Shown: positions 26,477-37,116 of the stretch, piece by piece
Layout: the number at the start of each line of letters is the position of its first letter
Numbering within the stretch: position 1 is the first letter of the stretch
Assembly (NCBI RefSeq): GCF_013280595.1
Contig: NZ_JAAATY010000007.1
Location: 283,552-347,551 of the forward strand
Length of the DNA stretch: 64,000 bases
Direction: 5' to 3'
Source of the DNA: Kibdelosporangium persicum
GTDB lineage: Bacteria > Actinomycetota > Actinomycetes > Mycobacteriales > Pseudonocardiaceae
Notes under the pieces: generated by a model
Databases searched by the model: none
Told to the model about the DNA's origin: nothing
What the model saw: only the letters and a program-made list of their open reading frames with translations
Translations under genes and position numbers: made by a program

Positions 26477-27415
26477 ATGGACACAACAGGTGCACCCGAC
26501 GGGCAGCGGCGGGCCGACAGCGAGGACCACGCCACCGTCGACGCGACGGAGACGTTCGTCGTACACCGCAATCTGCTGTTCACCGTCGCCTACGAGATGC
26601 TCGGATCAGCGGCCGACGCCGAAGACGTCCTGCAGGAAACGTGGCTGCGATGGGTGAAGGTCGACGTAGCCAAAGTGAGCGACCCGCGCGCCTACCTGGT
26701 GCGGATCACGACCCGACAGTCGCTCAACCGGCTGCGCTCGATGAAACGCCGCAGGGAAGCATATGTGGGCTCCTGGCTACCGGAGCCACTGCGCACCGCA
26801 CCGGATGCGTCCGCCGACATCGAACTCGCCGAAAGCGTGTCGATGGCGCTGATGCTCGTCCTCGAGACACTAAGCCCGACCGAGCGGGCGGTGTTCGTGC
26901 TGCGCGAAGCATTCGGAATCGGCTATGACGACATCGCGGCCGCGGTCGACAAGACCCCCGCCGCCGTGCACCAGATCGCCCGTCGTGCCCGCCGCCACGT
27001 CGAAGCCCGCCGGCCGCGCCGTGCGGTCACCGCACGGCAGGCCCAGGCGGCTCTCGAAGCTTTTCAGCGGGCGCTCGAGACCCGGGACCTGCAGGGCCTG
27101 CTCGACGTGCTCGCCCCCGACGTTGTCGCGATCAGCGACGGCGGCGGTATCAAACAGACCACCCCGCGTCCGATTGTCGGCGCCGACAAGGTGGCCCGGT
27201 TCATCGTCGGCGGACTCACCAGGAACGACGTGTTGCTCACTGTCGAGCCGACCATGGTCAACGCCGGCCCGGCACTGGCATTGCATGTCGACGGTGAACC
27301 CGACGGCGTCATCGTGATGCATGTCGTGGACACCCGCATCACCGGCCTCTACTACGTCCGCAATCCGCAGAAACTGACCCACATCGAATCCGCGACCCCG
27401 CTCACCCTGCGGTGA
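26477..27415 (+). CDS. ECF41-family RNA polymerase sigma factor (SigJ-like)
   Basis: Encodes 312 residues from the ATG at 26477. Sigma region 2 (NLLFTVAYEMLGSAADAEDV) and region 4 (LETLSPTERAVFVLREAFGI) are followed by a SnoaL/NTF2-like C-terminal domain. All three ECF41 signature motifs are present: WLPEP in the linker near residue 100, DGGG (SDGGGIKQ) near 222 and NPxKL (RNPQKL) near the C-terminus. In this family the C-terminal domain replaces an anti-sigma factor and tunes activity. It is co-transcribed with the upstream flavoprotein and probably recognises the motif at 25218-25244. Confidence 0.93.
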   Translation: MDTTGAPDGQRRADSEDHATVDATETFVVHRNLLFTVAYEMLGSAADAEDVLQETWLRWVKVDVAKVSDPRAYLVRITTRQSLNRLRSMKRRREAYVGSWLPEPLRTAPDASADIELAESVSMALMLVLETLSPTERAVFVLREAFGIGYDDIAAAVDKTPAAVHQIARRARRHVEARRPRRAVTARQAQAALEAFQRALETRDLQGLLDVLAPDVVAISDGGGIKQTTPRPIVGADKVARFIVGGLTRNDVLLTVEPTMVNAGPALALHVDGEPDGVIVMHVVDTRITGLYYVRNPQKLTHIESATPLTLR

Positions 27416-27450
27416 ACACCGGTCACGGCCCAACTGTTCAAGGAGTAGAC

Positions 27451-28548
27451 ATGACCCCGCGAGCACCGCTCGCCACCGACACCCCTCCGTCACGATGGTC
27501 GACGGTGGCCGGCGTCGTCGTCCTGCTCACGGCGATCACGGGCATGTTGCTCATCGCGTTCGCCTGGCCGTCAGTGCGGTCGTCGGTGCACGATGTGCCA
27601 ATCGCTGTCGCTGGACCGGCCAGCGCGGCCGCACAGATCCGCACCGCGCTCGATCAACGTCTGCCGGGCGGCTTCGAGATCACCGAAGTCGCCGACACCG
27701 ATGCCGCTGAACAACTTATCCGCGACCGGCAGGTGTACGGGGCGATCGACCTCAGCTCCGGCCCCCCGCAAGTCATCGTCGCCTCAGCCGCCAGCACCGC
27801 AGTCGCCCAAACCCTGCAGACCATGGCGACCGGCCTCGGCCAGGCAGACAAAACCGGCACACCCGTCGCCGTCCGCGACCTCGCCGCGCTGCCCGCCGAC
27901 GACCCGCGCGGCGCCGGCCTGGCCGCAGGCGCACTGCCACTGGTCATGGGTGGTCTGCTGGCCGCGGTGCTGCTGACCAGACTCGTGCACGGCACCGTCC
28001 GCCGGGTCACCGGGGCACTCGCCTTCGCGACCATCGGCGGCCTGACAGTGGCAGCGATCCTGCAGTTCTGGCTCGGCTCCCTGAGCGGGTCCTACCCAGC
28101 CAACGCCGGCGCTCTCACCCTGACCATCGCGGCCACATCCCTGACCGTCCTCGGGCTGGAATCCCTGCTCGGATACGCCGGAATCGGGATCGGCGCCGTG
28201 GTCATAATGCTCATCGGCAACCCACTCTCGGGCACGGCGACCGCACCCGAGATGCTGCCCGGCTGGTCCGGCACGCTCGGCCAACTACTACCCCCCGGAG
28301 CAGGCGGCCAGGTGCTGCGATCGACCGCCTTCTTCGACGGCCGCGGCACCACCCACGCCGTCACCATCCTGATCGCCTGGATCGCGCTCGGTGCAGTGCT
28401 CTGCCTCGTCGGCGGCCTCCGCGCACGCCGTGCCGCCAACGCCGCAGCCGGACTTCGGACGACGTACACATCACCGGCCGACGCCACTAAGACGATGCCT
28501 ACATCGTCGTCACACCCGAGTACAACACCACTCCGCCCGCCGCACTGA
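27451..28548 (+). CDS. Membrane protein, YhgE/ABC-2-permease-like
   Basis: Encodes 365 residues from the ATG at 27451 behind AAGGAG. One N-terminal membrane segment (about 22-42) is followed by an extracytoplasmic domain of about 120 residues, then five or so membrane segments from residue 165 to 330. This is the layout of YhgE/Pip-type and ABC-2-type permeases. No ATPase partner is adjacent. The final 40 residues (Thr/Ser/Pro-rich) overlap a flavin-reductase fragment in another frame, so the natural C-terminus was probably altered by the same rearrangement. It lies 35 nt behind the ECF41 gene and may be part of that operon. Confidence 0.75.
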   Translation: MTPRAPLATDTPPSRWSTVAGVVVLLTAITGMLLIAFAWPSVRSSVHDVPIAVAGPASAAAQIRTALDQRLPGGFEITEVADTDAAEQLIRDRQVYGAIDLSSGPPQVIVASAASTAVAQTLQTMATGLGQADKTGTPVAVRDLAALPADDPRGAGLAAGALPLVMGGLLAAVLLTRLVHGTVRRVTGALAFATIGGLTVAAILQFWLGSLSGSYPANAGALTLTIAATSLTVLGLESLLGYAGIGIGAVVIMLIGNPLSGTATAPEMLPGWSGTLGQLLPPGAGGQVLRSTAFFDGRGTTHAVTILIAWIALGAVLCLVGGLRARRAANAAAGLRTTYTSPADATKTMPTSSSHPSTTPLRPPH

Positions 28549-28766
28549 CCAACGCCATCGACCACCTCTACGAGGAGTGGGGCGGCAAGCCGGTCGCCTA
28601 CGTCGGCTACGGCACCTACGGCGCGGTCATGGCGGTGCAGAAGCCACGCGCGCAAGCTGGCGTGCCGCGGATGGCCGACATCGGGCCGCAGGTGGTGCTG
28701 ACGCCGCGCGAATGCTGGTGTGGGCGCAGGCACTCGGCCCGTTGCGCACACCTTCCCAACCGTTGA
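28491..28766 (+). pseudogene. NADPH-dependent FMN reductase, C-terminal remnant
   Basis: DAYIVVTPEYNTTPPAALTN, then AIDHLYEEWGGKPVAYVGYG is the flavin-binding core of an FMN reductase (the PEYN loop). The following helix is preserved in other frames (RMADIGPQVVLTP). The N-terminal half is missing and at least two frameshifts occur. It overlaps the 3' end of the membrane-protein gene. Confidence 0.75.
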
Positions 28767-28802
28767 CCAGCGAGATGCCCTACCAGAGGAAGGACAGTTT
28801 TC

Positions 28803-29498
28803 ATGCACATCACGGTCTTCGGAGCCAACGGTCCCACCGGCCGCCTGCTCACCGGCCAGGCACTCGCCGCCGGACATCAGGTCGCCGCGATCACCCGGCA
28901 GCCGGACGCGTTTCCGCTGCACCATGACCGGCTCGAGGTAGTCGGTGCCGACGTGCTCGATCCGATGGCCGTCGACGCCGCCGTGGCGGGGCGGGATGCG
29001 GTGCTTTCGACGCTCGGGGTGCCCGCCAGGAAGGAACCAATCAGCACCTATTCGCGTGGTGCGGCCAATATCATCGCCGCGATGCAACGGCACCGGGTGC
29101 GCCGGCTCGCCGCGGTCAGCTCGGCCGGGGTCGACCCGCACTCGTACTCCGACGGTGGATTCCTGTTCAACCGAGTATTACTGCCATACGTGACGCGGGT
29201 GCTGGGTAAGACGCTGTACGACGATATGCGGCGGATGGAAACGCTGATCCGCGCCAGCGATCTCGACTGGACGATCGTGCGCCCAAGCGGGCTCTTCCAC
29301 CTGCCGTCGGTCACCGACTACACCCTCGTCGAGGGCCACGCCGACGGCAGGTTCACCGCCCGCGCGGACCTGGCCGCGAGCATGCTGGCCCTGCTGAACG
29401 ACGACCGCTACCTCCGCACCACCGTCGGCGTCATCACCACCGTCGACAACCCCACCTTGCTCCGGTGGATCCGCCGCGAAGCACTCGCCAAGAGCTGA
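28803..29498 (+). CDS. NAD(P)-binding (NmrA/SDR-like) protein
   Basis: Encodes 231 residues from the ATG at 28803 behind GGAAGGACAG. The Rossmann motif MHITVFGANGPTGRLL opens the protein. SAVSSAGVD-type and WTIVRPSGL motifs follow near 100 and 158, as in atypical SDR/NmrA-type NAD(P)H-binding proteins such as BVR-B-like reductases. The canonical SDR YxxxK is not evident. It follows the FMN-reductase remnant by 36 nt and closes the ECF41-linked redox locus; it is plausibly a redox sensor or reductase. Confidence 0.85.
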   Translation: MHITVFGANGPTGRLLTGQALAAGHQVAAITRQPDAFPLHHDRLEVVGADVLDPMAVDAAVAGRDAVLSTLGVPARKEPISTYSRGAANIIAAMQRHRVRRLAAVSSAGVDPHSYSDGGFLFNRVLLPYVTRVLGKTLYDDMRRMETLIRASDLDWTIVRPSGLFHLPSVTDYTLVEGHADGRFTARADLAASMLALLNDDRYLRTTVGVITTVDNPTLLRWIRREALAKS

Positions 29499-29879
29499 GC
29501 CGATTCATCCGCATCCCGCCGCCGAGTCGCTACCGCCCTGGGTACGCGTGCGAGGGACTGTAACGCGAAGGGCGCAGTGAATGATCATCACCGTCACCCT
29601 GCCGGCGACAACCTGACCGAGCCAGCGCACGTCCGCTCGGCGCGCACCGGGATGAGCGCGGTGGTGCCGCCGTCAGTGCGGTCGGCGGGATGATCGTTGA
29701 TGACATGATCAAGCCCTCTGCGCCGATACGGTCGGCTCCGTAGTAGAGCCGCCGCAACTGCTTCCAGGTGCAACCAACGGGTCATGGACACCGCGGGCCG
29801 TGTGGAGAAGTTCAACCGCCGCTACGGAAACAGGGCCCGCTGATGGCCGTTCGCGACATCGCCGCGCACAGTGGAAAGC
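29499..29879. other. Short gene-free stretch
   Basis: About 380 nt without an intact or recognisable gene on either strand, lying between the NmrA-like gene and the IS30 stub. Probably insertion-sequence flank debris. Confidence 0.4.
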
Positions 29880-30165
29880 ACGGGCTGCCGACCTTGTTCC
29901 GGTCACCACTGTGGACGGTGCGGTCGCTGTGGGCGTGTCGCAGGCGGCTGGCACTCGGTGGTTCCGGCAGCGTGGTGGCATGCCTACGTTCACGTCGACA
30001 CCGTTGGCGAGCCGCTATCTGTCGTTCGGGGAGCGGGAAGAGATCGCTGTGCTGCGAGCTCAGGGGGTGGGCGTGCGGGACATCGCCGGCCGGTTGGGAC
30101 GGTCCCCGTCAACTGTTTCTCGGGAGTTGCGCCGGAACGCGGCGACCCGTGGAGGGAAGCTGGAC
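29880..30165 (+). mobile_element. IS30-family transposase N-terminal stub
   Basis: The forward frame gives WFRQRGGMPTFTSTPLASRY, then YLSFGEREEIAVLRAQGVGV and GRSPSTVSRELRRNAATRGG. This is the helix-turn-helix part of an IS30 transposase, with its SPSTVSRE recognition helix. The DDE catalytic half is gone: the sequence stops matching at about 30165, next to the BTAD regulator stop codon. Confidence 0.85.
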
Positions 30166-30173
30166 CCGGAAAC

Positions 30174-33100
30174 TCATCGCGACGGCCACCGCCGCTCCGC
30201 GCCGTCCGGCCCCTCGTTCCGGCCGCGGTCGTACTCCGCCGCGAACTCGCCGGCCGGGGTCGCCGCTCGCACGGCTCGTTCCAGTGCCGCGGTCTCCGCC
30301 GGTGCCCGCTCGCCGCCCCGGCACGCGGTGGCGGCGCCGAGCAGGAACGCGGCCTCGCCACCGCGACCCGTCGCCAGCACCGTCGCCGCCAGTCCCTCGT
30401 ACGCCGCCGCCACCGTCTGCGGTGAGCCGGTGGCCCTGGCCGCGGCCAGGGCGCGGCGATGCCGGCCCAGCGCGGCGCCCGTGTCGCCCCGGGCCTGCGC
30501 CGTGTGGCCGAGCTCCGTGAGCGCCATGGCCTGTTCCTCCGTCGGCGGCTCGCCGCCCCGCTCACCCAGCCACGCCGTCAGGCGGGCCTCGGCCTCCGCC
30601 GTGCGGCCCTGTCGCCGTGCCACCGCGCCCAGATGCAGGCCCGCGAACCGGCGGCCGAAGATGTCGCCGTGCCGTACCGCCAACCCGTGCCCCCGCTCCA
30701 GCAGGTCACGAGCCGCCGCCAGGTCACCGCGCAGCATCGCGGCCCGCCCCAGGAACGCCGTCCAGTGCGCGACCTTGGTTGCCAGCCCCAGGTCCTCGGC
30801 CAGGCGCAACCCGGCGGCACCGAGGCGGGCGGCCTCGGCGTGGTCGCCGACCGACTCCGCGTGCCGGCGCAGCACCGCCATGGCCTCCAATCGCCCCCAC
30901 GTGTCACCCAGTTCCTCGAACAGGGTGAGGGCACGGCGTCCTGCGCCACCCGCGTCCTGCGCCGACCCCCGCATCAACGCCAGCCACGCTCGGTTGCACA
31001 GCACGGCGGCCACACCCCATCGGTCGTCCCTGGCCTGGAAGTCCGCGAGGGCCGCCGCCAGCATCCGCTCACCCGCCGCCAGCTCACCGACCTCGATCAG
31101 CATGGGACCCATGAACCACCGGGCCCGCGCCGTGGCCGCCGCGTCGGCGCCGGTCGCCACCAGCGTGGCCACGGCCTCGGTCGCCGCGGCGACGGGGTCG
31201 GCAAGGTCTCCGTCGACGAGTTCCAGGCCCGTGCACCACGCCGCGGCCACCGCTCGCAGCGCCGGCGCACCGCCGGGCAGCGCGAGCGCGGCGCTCAGGG
31301 TGTGGTGCGCCTCCCGCAGCCGACCCCGCAGACAGCGGTACCAGAAGCCGCCGACGGCCAGCCGCAGGGCGCTGTCGGCGTCCGGCACCCGCAGGGCCTC
31401 GGCGAAGGCGGCCCGCAGGTCGTTCGCCGACTCGTCGAGCCGCCGCAACTGACGTGCCTGGTCCGGGCCACGCAGCGCCGGCTCCACCCGTTCCACCAGC
31501 GCCACGTGGTACCGCAGGTGGCGGTCACGCACCCGGTCGGTCTCGCCGGCCGCCGCCAGCTTCTCCGCCGCGTACGCCGCGATCGACTCCAACAGCCGGA
31601 ACCGCACCCCGTCGGCGCCGTCCGTCGGCACCGCGAGGGAGCACTCCGCGAGGCGCGCGAGCGAGTTGGTGGCGGGGCTGTCCAGCACGGCAGCGGCCGC
31701 CTCCGGGGTGCACCCGTCGGCGAAGACCGAGATCCGCCGCAACGTGACCCGCTCCGGCTCCGCCAGCAGCTCCCAGCTCCAGTCGATCATCGCGCGCAGG
31801 GTCCGCAACCGCTCCGGCGCGTCACGCTCACCGGAGTCGAGCAGGGCGAACCGGTCGTCGAGCGCGGCGGCCAGCGCGGTCAGGCCGAGCGCCCGCACCC
31901 GGTTCGCGGCCAGCTCCACGGCCAACGGCAGCCCGTCCAGGCGCCGGCAGACGGCCGCCACGACCGGCTCGGTCTCCGCGTCGAGCCGGAATCCGGGTGC
32001 GGACGCCGCCGCGCGGACCGCGAACAGCCGGACCGCGGCGCCGTCCGGCCCGGCGCTCAGCGGGTCGACCTGGTACACCCACTCGCCGCGGATCCGCAGC
32101 GGCTCCCGGCTCGTGGCCAGCACGTGCAGCCCCGGCGCGGCCTCCCGCAGTGCCCGGACCACGGCGGCCGCGGCGACCAGCACGTGCTCGCAGTTGTCGA
32201 GCACCACGATCCCCCCGGTGCCGGCGAGCGCCCCGGTCAGCCGCGCGAGCCCGCGCTGGCCGCCCTCGTCCCGCATCCCCACGGCTGCGGCGACCGCGTC
32301 GGCCAGTTCCTCGGCGTCGTCCCCGAGGGTCACCGGCACACTGCCGAGCTCGACGAACCAGACCGCGTCCAGCTCGTCGGCCACCGCACGGACGGTCTCC
32401 ACCGCCAGCCGTGTCTTTCCGACGCCACCCGGCCCGGTGAGCGTCACCAGCCGGCGCCCGTCCGCCACCAGGAGCCGGCGCAGGTCCGCCACGTCGTCCT
32501 CCCGGCCGACGAACTCGTCGAGTCGGGCGGGCAGCACGGCACGACCGCCGCGGACCGGCTCCGGCCATGCGGCCAGGACGGGGTCCTGCCGGAGGATCGC
32601 GGCGTGCAGGTCCACCAGCTCGGGGCTGGGGTCGACGCCCAGCTCCTCGGCGAGCGCGTGCCGCAGGCTCTCGAACGACGCCAACGCCTCGGCCTGGCGG
32701 CCGGCCCGGTACAGGGCACGCATGTGCGCCGCGCGGAGGCGTTCCCGCAGCGGGTGGGCGTCGACGAGCCTGCCCAGCTCACCGGCGAGCAGCGGGTCGC
32801 GCCCCAGCCGCAACAGGACGTCGGCGCGTTCCTCTGTCACCGTGAGCCGGTCCTCGTCCAGGCGTTCGGCCCATGTGTGGAGCGCGGCCAGGTCGCCGAC
32901 GTCGCCGAGCGCGGGACCCCGCCACAACGCGAGGGCCTCGTCGAGGGTCGCGACACGCACGTGCAGGTCGCCGCTGGCCCTGGCCTGCTCGACCAGCGCG
33001 CGGAACAGCAGCGCGTCCAGCTCGTCGTCGGCGAAGCGCAGGGCGTACCCGCCGGGACCGTGCACGAGGCGGTCGCGGCCACCGGGCTCGGCCGCGTCGA

Positions 33101-33320
33101 GTACGGCACGTAACCGCGACACCTTGGAGCGGAGCACCCGCTCCGGCGCGGCCGGCCGGTCGCTCTCCCACACGTCCTCGACGAGCGCCGCGGTGGTGAC
33201 GGGTTCCCCGTTGCGCATGAGCAGGGCGGCCATGATCGCGCGCACCTTGGCCTCGAGGACCGAGACCGGCTGTCCGTCGGCGTTCCACACCTGAACAGGC
33301 CCGAGAACACCGAACCGCAC
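30174..33320 (-). CDS. BTAD/NB-ARC transcriptional regulator (AfsR/SARP-like)
   Basis: Encodes 1048 residues. The GTG at 33320 starts the typical VRFGVLGPVQVW. An OmpR-like winged helix (1-95) and a bacterial transcriptional activator domain (100-240; HPLRERLRAAHMRALYRAGR) are followed by an NB-ARC ATPase with Walker A LTGPGGVGKTRLA near 293, IVVLDNCEHV and TSREPLRI, then about 400 residues of TPR-like helices. AfsR-type proteins activate antibiotic or exporter genes on nucleotide binding. It is divergent from a DHA2 exporter 106 nt away, its likely target. The 3' end abuts the IS30 stub by 8 nt, so the last residues may be altered. Confidence 0.92.
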   Translation of the reverse strand: MRFGVLGPVQVWNADGQPVSVLEAKVRAIMAALLMRNGEPVTTAALVEDVWESDRPAAPERVLRSKVSRLRAVLDAAEPGGRDRLVHGPGGYALRFADDELDALLFRALVEQARASGDLHVRVATLDEALALWRGPALGDVGDLAALHTWAERLDEDRLTVTEERADVLLRLGRDPLLAGELGRLVDAHPLRERLRAAHMRALYRAGRQAEALASFESLRHALAEELGVDPSPELVDLHAAILRQDPVLAAWPEPVRGGRAVLPARLDEFVGREDDVADLRRLLVADGRRLVTLTGPGGVGKTRLAVETVRAVADELDAVWFVELGSVPVTLGDDAEELADAVAAAVGMRDEGGQRGLARLTGALAGTGGIVVLDNCEHVLVAAAAVVRALREAAPGLHVLATSREPLRIRGEWVYQVDPLSAGPDGAAVRLFAVRAAASAPGFRLDAETEPVVAAVCRRLDGLPLAVELAANRVRALGLTALAAALDDRFALLDSGERDAPERLRTLRAMIDWSWELLAEPERVTLRRISVFADGCTPEAAAAVLDSPATNSLARLAECSLAVPTDGADGVRFRLLESIAAYAAEKLAAAGETDRVRDRHLRYHVALVERVEPALRGPDQARQLRRLDESANDLRAAFAEALRVPDADSALRLAVGGFWYRCLRGRLREAHHTLSAALALPGGAPALRAVAAAWCTGLELVDGDLADPVAAATEAVATLVATGADAAATARARWFMGPMLIEVGELAAGERMLAAALADFQARDDRWGVAAVLCNRAWLALMRGSAQDAGGAGRRALTLFEELGDTWGRLEAMAVLRRHAESVGDHAEAARLGAAGLRLAEDLGLATKVAHWTAFLGRAAMLRGDLAAARDLLERGHGLAVRHGDIFGRRFAGLHLGAVARRQGRTAEAEARLTAWLGERGGEPPTEEQAMALTELGHTAQARGDTGAALGRHRRALAAARATGSPQTVAAAYEGLAATVLATGRGGEAAFLLGAATACRGGERAPAETAALERAVRAATPAGEFAAEYDRGRNEGPDGAERRWPSR

Positions 33321-33426
33321 AGGTGGTGACCCTACTACGGGGGTTGCGGTCGCACCGCAACCTCTTCGGAACCCCCGGCGGCCATCGTGAGCAGTGGAAA
33401 CGAAACCGGAAGGGGGACGAAGAACC

Positions 33427-34968
33427 ATGGCGACCGGTTCGCGGGCCGGTGTACGGGAGTGGGTCGGGCTCGCCGTGCTGGCGTTGCCGATCCTGCTGAT
33501 CTCACTCGACCTCACCGCACTGCACCTGGCGCTGCCGCACCTGACCGCCGACATGGCGCCTACCAGCACCGAGCAGCTGTGGATCCTGGACATCTACGGC
33601 TTCATGGTGGCCGGCTTCCTCGTCACCATGGGCACGCTCGGTGACCGGATCGGCCGTCGCCGGCTGCTGATGATCGGCGCGTCGGCGTTCGGCCTCGCGT
33701 CGCTGGCCGCCGCGTACGCGCCCTCACCCGAGCTGCTGATCGCCGCCCGCGCGTTGTTGGGGATCTCGGGTGCCACGCTCATGCCGTCGACCCTGTCGCT
33801 GATCAGCAACATGTTCCACGACGCGCGCCAGCGGGGGTTCGCCATCGCGGTGTGGGGCAGCTGTTTCGCCGCGGGCGGGGCGATCGGGCCGATGGCCGGT
33901 GGCGCCCTGATCGAGTGGTTCTGGTGGGGCGCGGTGTTCCTCATGGCCGTGCCGGTCATGGTCCTACTGCTCATCGCCGCGCCGCTCCTGCTCCCCGAGT
34001 ACCGCGACCCGGTGCCGGGTCGGCTCGACCTGGTGAGCGTTCTGCTGTCGCTGGGCGCGGTCCTGCCGTTCGTGTACGCGTTCAAGGACGCGGCGCGACA
34101 CGGGTGGCAAGTGCCGACGGTCGCCGTGCTCGCCGTCGCCGCGGTCGTCGGGTGGCTGTTCGTCCGGCGGCAGCGGCGGCTGCGGGACCCGTTGATGGAG
34201 CTGTCGCTGTTCGGCGAGCGGGCGTTCACCGTGGGACTGGGCAGCCTGCTGCTGGGCACGCTGGTCCAGGGTTCGTTCATCCTCCTGCTGGCCCAGTACC
34301 TGCAGCTGTCCCAGGGCCTGCCGGCCCTGGCGGCGGGGCTGTGGATGGCACCGTTCGCCGCGGCCAACATCATCGGCTCGCTGGCGTCGCCGCCGCTGGC
34401 GAGGCGGTGGGGCCCCGGTCGCACGATCGCGGCCGGGCTGGTGCTGATGGCCGTCGGGTTCCTGTTGTTCGCCCAGGCCCGGCCGGACTCGGCGCTGGCG
34501 GTGCCGATCACCGCCGCGGTGGTCATCTCCATCGGCATCGGACCGCTCCTGGTGCTGGTCATCGACCTCGTGATCGCAGCGGCGCCGAAGGAGAAGAGCG
34601 GCTCGGCGTCGTCGATGTCGGAGACGGCGTCGGAGATGGGCATGGCCCTGGGCGTGGCGACGCTCGGCGCCATCGGCACGGCCGTCTACCACGCCGAGCT
34701 GGCACCGAACCTGCCCGAGGAAGTCCCGGCCTCGGCGGCGCCGCACGCACTCGACAGCATGGCGGGCGCCGCGGCGGTGGCCGAGGGACTACCCGCGCAG
34801 ACGGGTGAGGAACTGCTGACCGCCGCGCGGGAGGCCTTTACCTCGGGGCTCGCCGCCGTCTCGTACACCAGCATGGCGGTCCTGCTCGCCCTGGCCGTGC
34901 TCACCGGCCTGTTCCTGGACCGCCGCCGCTCGGCGCAGCAGGCGGATGCCGTCACCTCCCATGTCTGA
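33427..34968 (+). CDS. MFS drug exporter, DHA2 (14-helix) type
   Basis: Encodes 513 residues from the ATG at 33427, which has GGGGGACGAAGAACC before it; the in-frame ATG at 33394 lacks one. The motifs LDLTALHLALPHL (helix 1), GTLGDRIGRRRLL (motif A) and GSCFAAGGAIGPMAGGALIE (motif C, antiporter) place it with QacA/EmrB-like proton-driven exporters. About 14 membrane segments can be counted. It is divergent from the BTAD regulator, a common pairing for efflux of toxic or self-made compounds. Confidence 0.93.
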   Translation: MATGSRAGVREWVGLAVLALPILLISLDLTALHLALPHLTADMAPTSTEQLWILDIYGFMVAGFLVTMGTLGDRIGRRRLLMIGASAFGLASLAAAYAPSPELLIAARALLGISGATLMPSTLSLISNMFHDARQRGFAIAVWGSCFAAGGAIGPMAGGALIEWFWWGAVFLMAVPVMVLLLIAAPLLLPEYRDPVPGRLDLVSVLLSLGAVLPFVYAFKDAARHGWQVPTVAVLAVAAVVGWLFVRRQRRLRDPLMELSLFGERAFTVGLGSLLLGTLVQGSFILLLAQYLQLSQGLPALAAGLWMAPFAAANIIGSLASPPLARRWGPGRTIAAGLVLMAVGFLLFAQARPDSALAVPITAAVVISIGIGPLLVLVIDLVIAAAPKEKSGSASSMSETASEMGMALGVATLGAIGTAVYHAELAPNLPEEVPASAAPHALDSMAGAAAVAEGLPAQTGEELLTAAREAFTSGLAAVSYTSMAVLLALAVLTGLFLDRRRSAQQADAVTSHV

Positions 34969-34969
34969 C

Positions 34970-35590
34970 CTACTCAGAGGAACCGGCCTTGACCCGGCGA
35001 CGTTGACGCCCTGGCGCCGATTGCGGACGGTCAGGGCGTGGATGAGCCGCGTGAGCAACGGCGGGCGCTGTCTTGGACGAACTGCACCGCGCTGTCCAGT
35101 TGCCCGTCCCAGTAGGCAATGAGGCTTTGCAGGCCACGGGCCCACGAGCACATTGCGTTGTGGCCAGCCAGCTCCGCGCACAGGAATGCGGTGTGTGCGT
35201 GGGTATGAGCCGCTCGATAGTGGCCAAGGTCGAGGCAGATGTGCGCTGCAGGCCGCCCAATCGGCTTGCCGCGAGGCAGAGGTTACGCATCTGATCGGGA
35301 AACCTGTTGTTCTCCACCAGGTTGAAGACCTCACCGCGGAGCGCGCGGATATCCATGAACAGTTCCGACAGCGGCTGAGCGAAGTAGCCTGTGGCGAAAC
35401 GGCGAATCTCCGAGCTGATGTGGTCCAAGGCCGAGGTGCTGATCCTCGTTTCGCTGATCTGGCAGGCGAACCGCGCTGCGTCACGGGCATCGTTCACGAT
35501 CAAGGCACGGTCGAACCGCGCATCCGACCTCGCCCGGGCGGGCACGTCTACCGCCAACGCGCCCGTCATCGCAGTCGGGGTGAGGAACTC
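34970..35590 (-). pseudogene. C-terminal fragment of a TPR-type XRE regulator
   Basis: [60 protein letters not shown] and [15 protein letters not shown] form a continuous run typical of the central part of actinobacterial XRE/TPR regulators. After about 35210 the similarity moves to other frames. The N-terminal DNA-binding part is replaced by the IS630 fragment, to which the frame is fused. Confidence 0.7.
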
Positions 35591-36027
35591 AGTGTTGAGC
35601 CAGGATCCGTGTTTGGGGGTGTGGTGGATCTCCAGGCGCTGGGCCAGGGCGAAGGCCTCGGCGGGCGTGAAGGCCTCATAGAGGGAGGCGATGCCGTGGG
35701 TGTTGAGGTTGTCCATGACCAGCACCACGGTCTCGGCGTCGGGATAGTCGACGGTCAGGAGTTGTTTGACCTGCCCGGCTCAGTCGATCTTGGTGCGCTG
35801 GGCCAAGGCGTGGACGCGGCGCCACCCGCGCAGCGGCTCAACCCATACGAAGATCGAGCAGGTGCCACACCGGACGTATTCGCTGTCCTGGCAGGCGTCC
35901 TTGCCTGGTCGTGCGGGCTGCGGCTCGCGGGCGTGGCCGAGTAGCTGGAAGGGTTTCTCGTCCATGCACACGACCGGGCGGGTGAGGTCGTACGTGCGGG
36001 CGTAGACGGCCAGGACGTCTTCCATGC
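35590..36027 (-). mobile_element. IS630-family transposase fragment with nonsense codon
   Basis: The frame reads [20 protein letters not shown] (catalytic Asp), [25 protein letters not shown], then TGA where tryptophan is expected, then [32 protein letters not shown] (second Asp) and [15 protein letters not shown] single G-to-A change explains the stop. The N-terminal third and the last few residues are missing. Confidence 0.8.

Positions 36028-37116
<1,089 letters not shown>

Noticed and set aside
29800..31452. An IS30-regulator fusion protein of 550 residues
   Set aside because: The IS30 similarity ends at about 30165. The rest is antisense to the BTAD gene and low complexity.
30459..33113. 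An 884-codon forward ORF, and others of 550 and 542 codons, opposite the BTAD regulator
   Set aside because: These are antisense frames of a high-GC gene. They show Arg/Pro/Gln-rich low-complexity products, while the minus strand has a complete multidomain protein.
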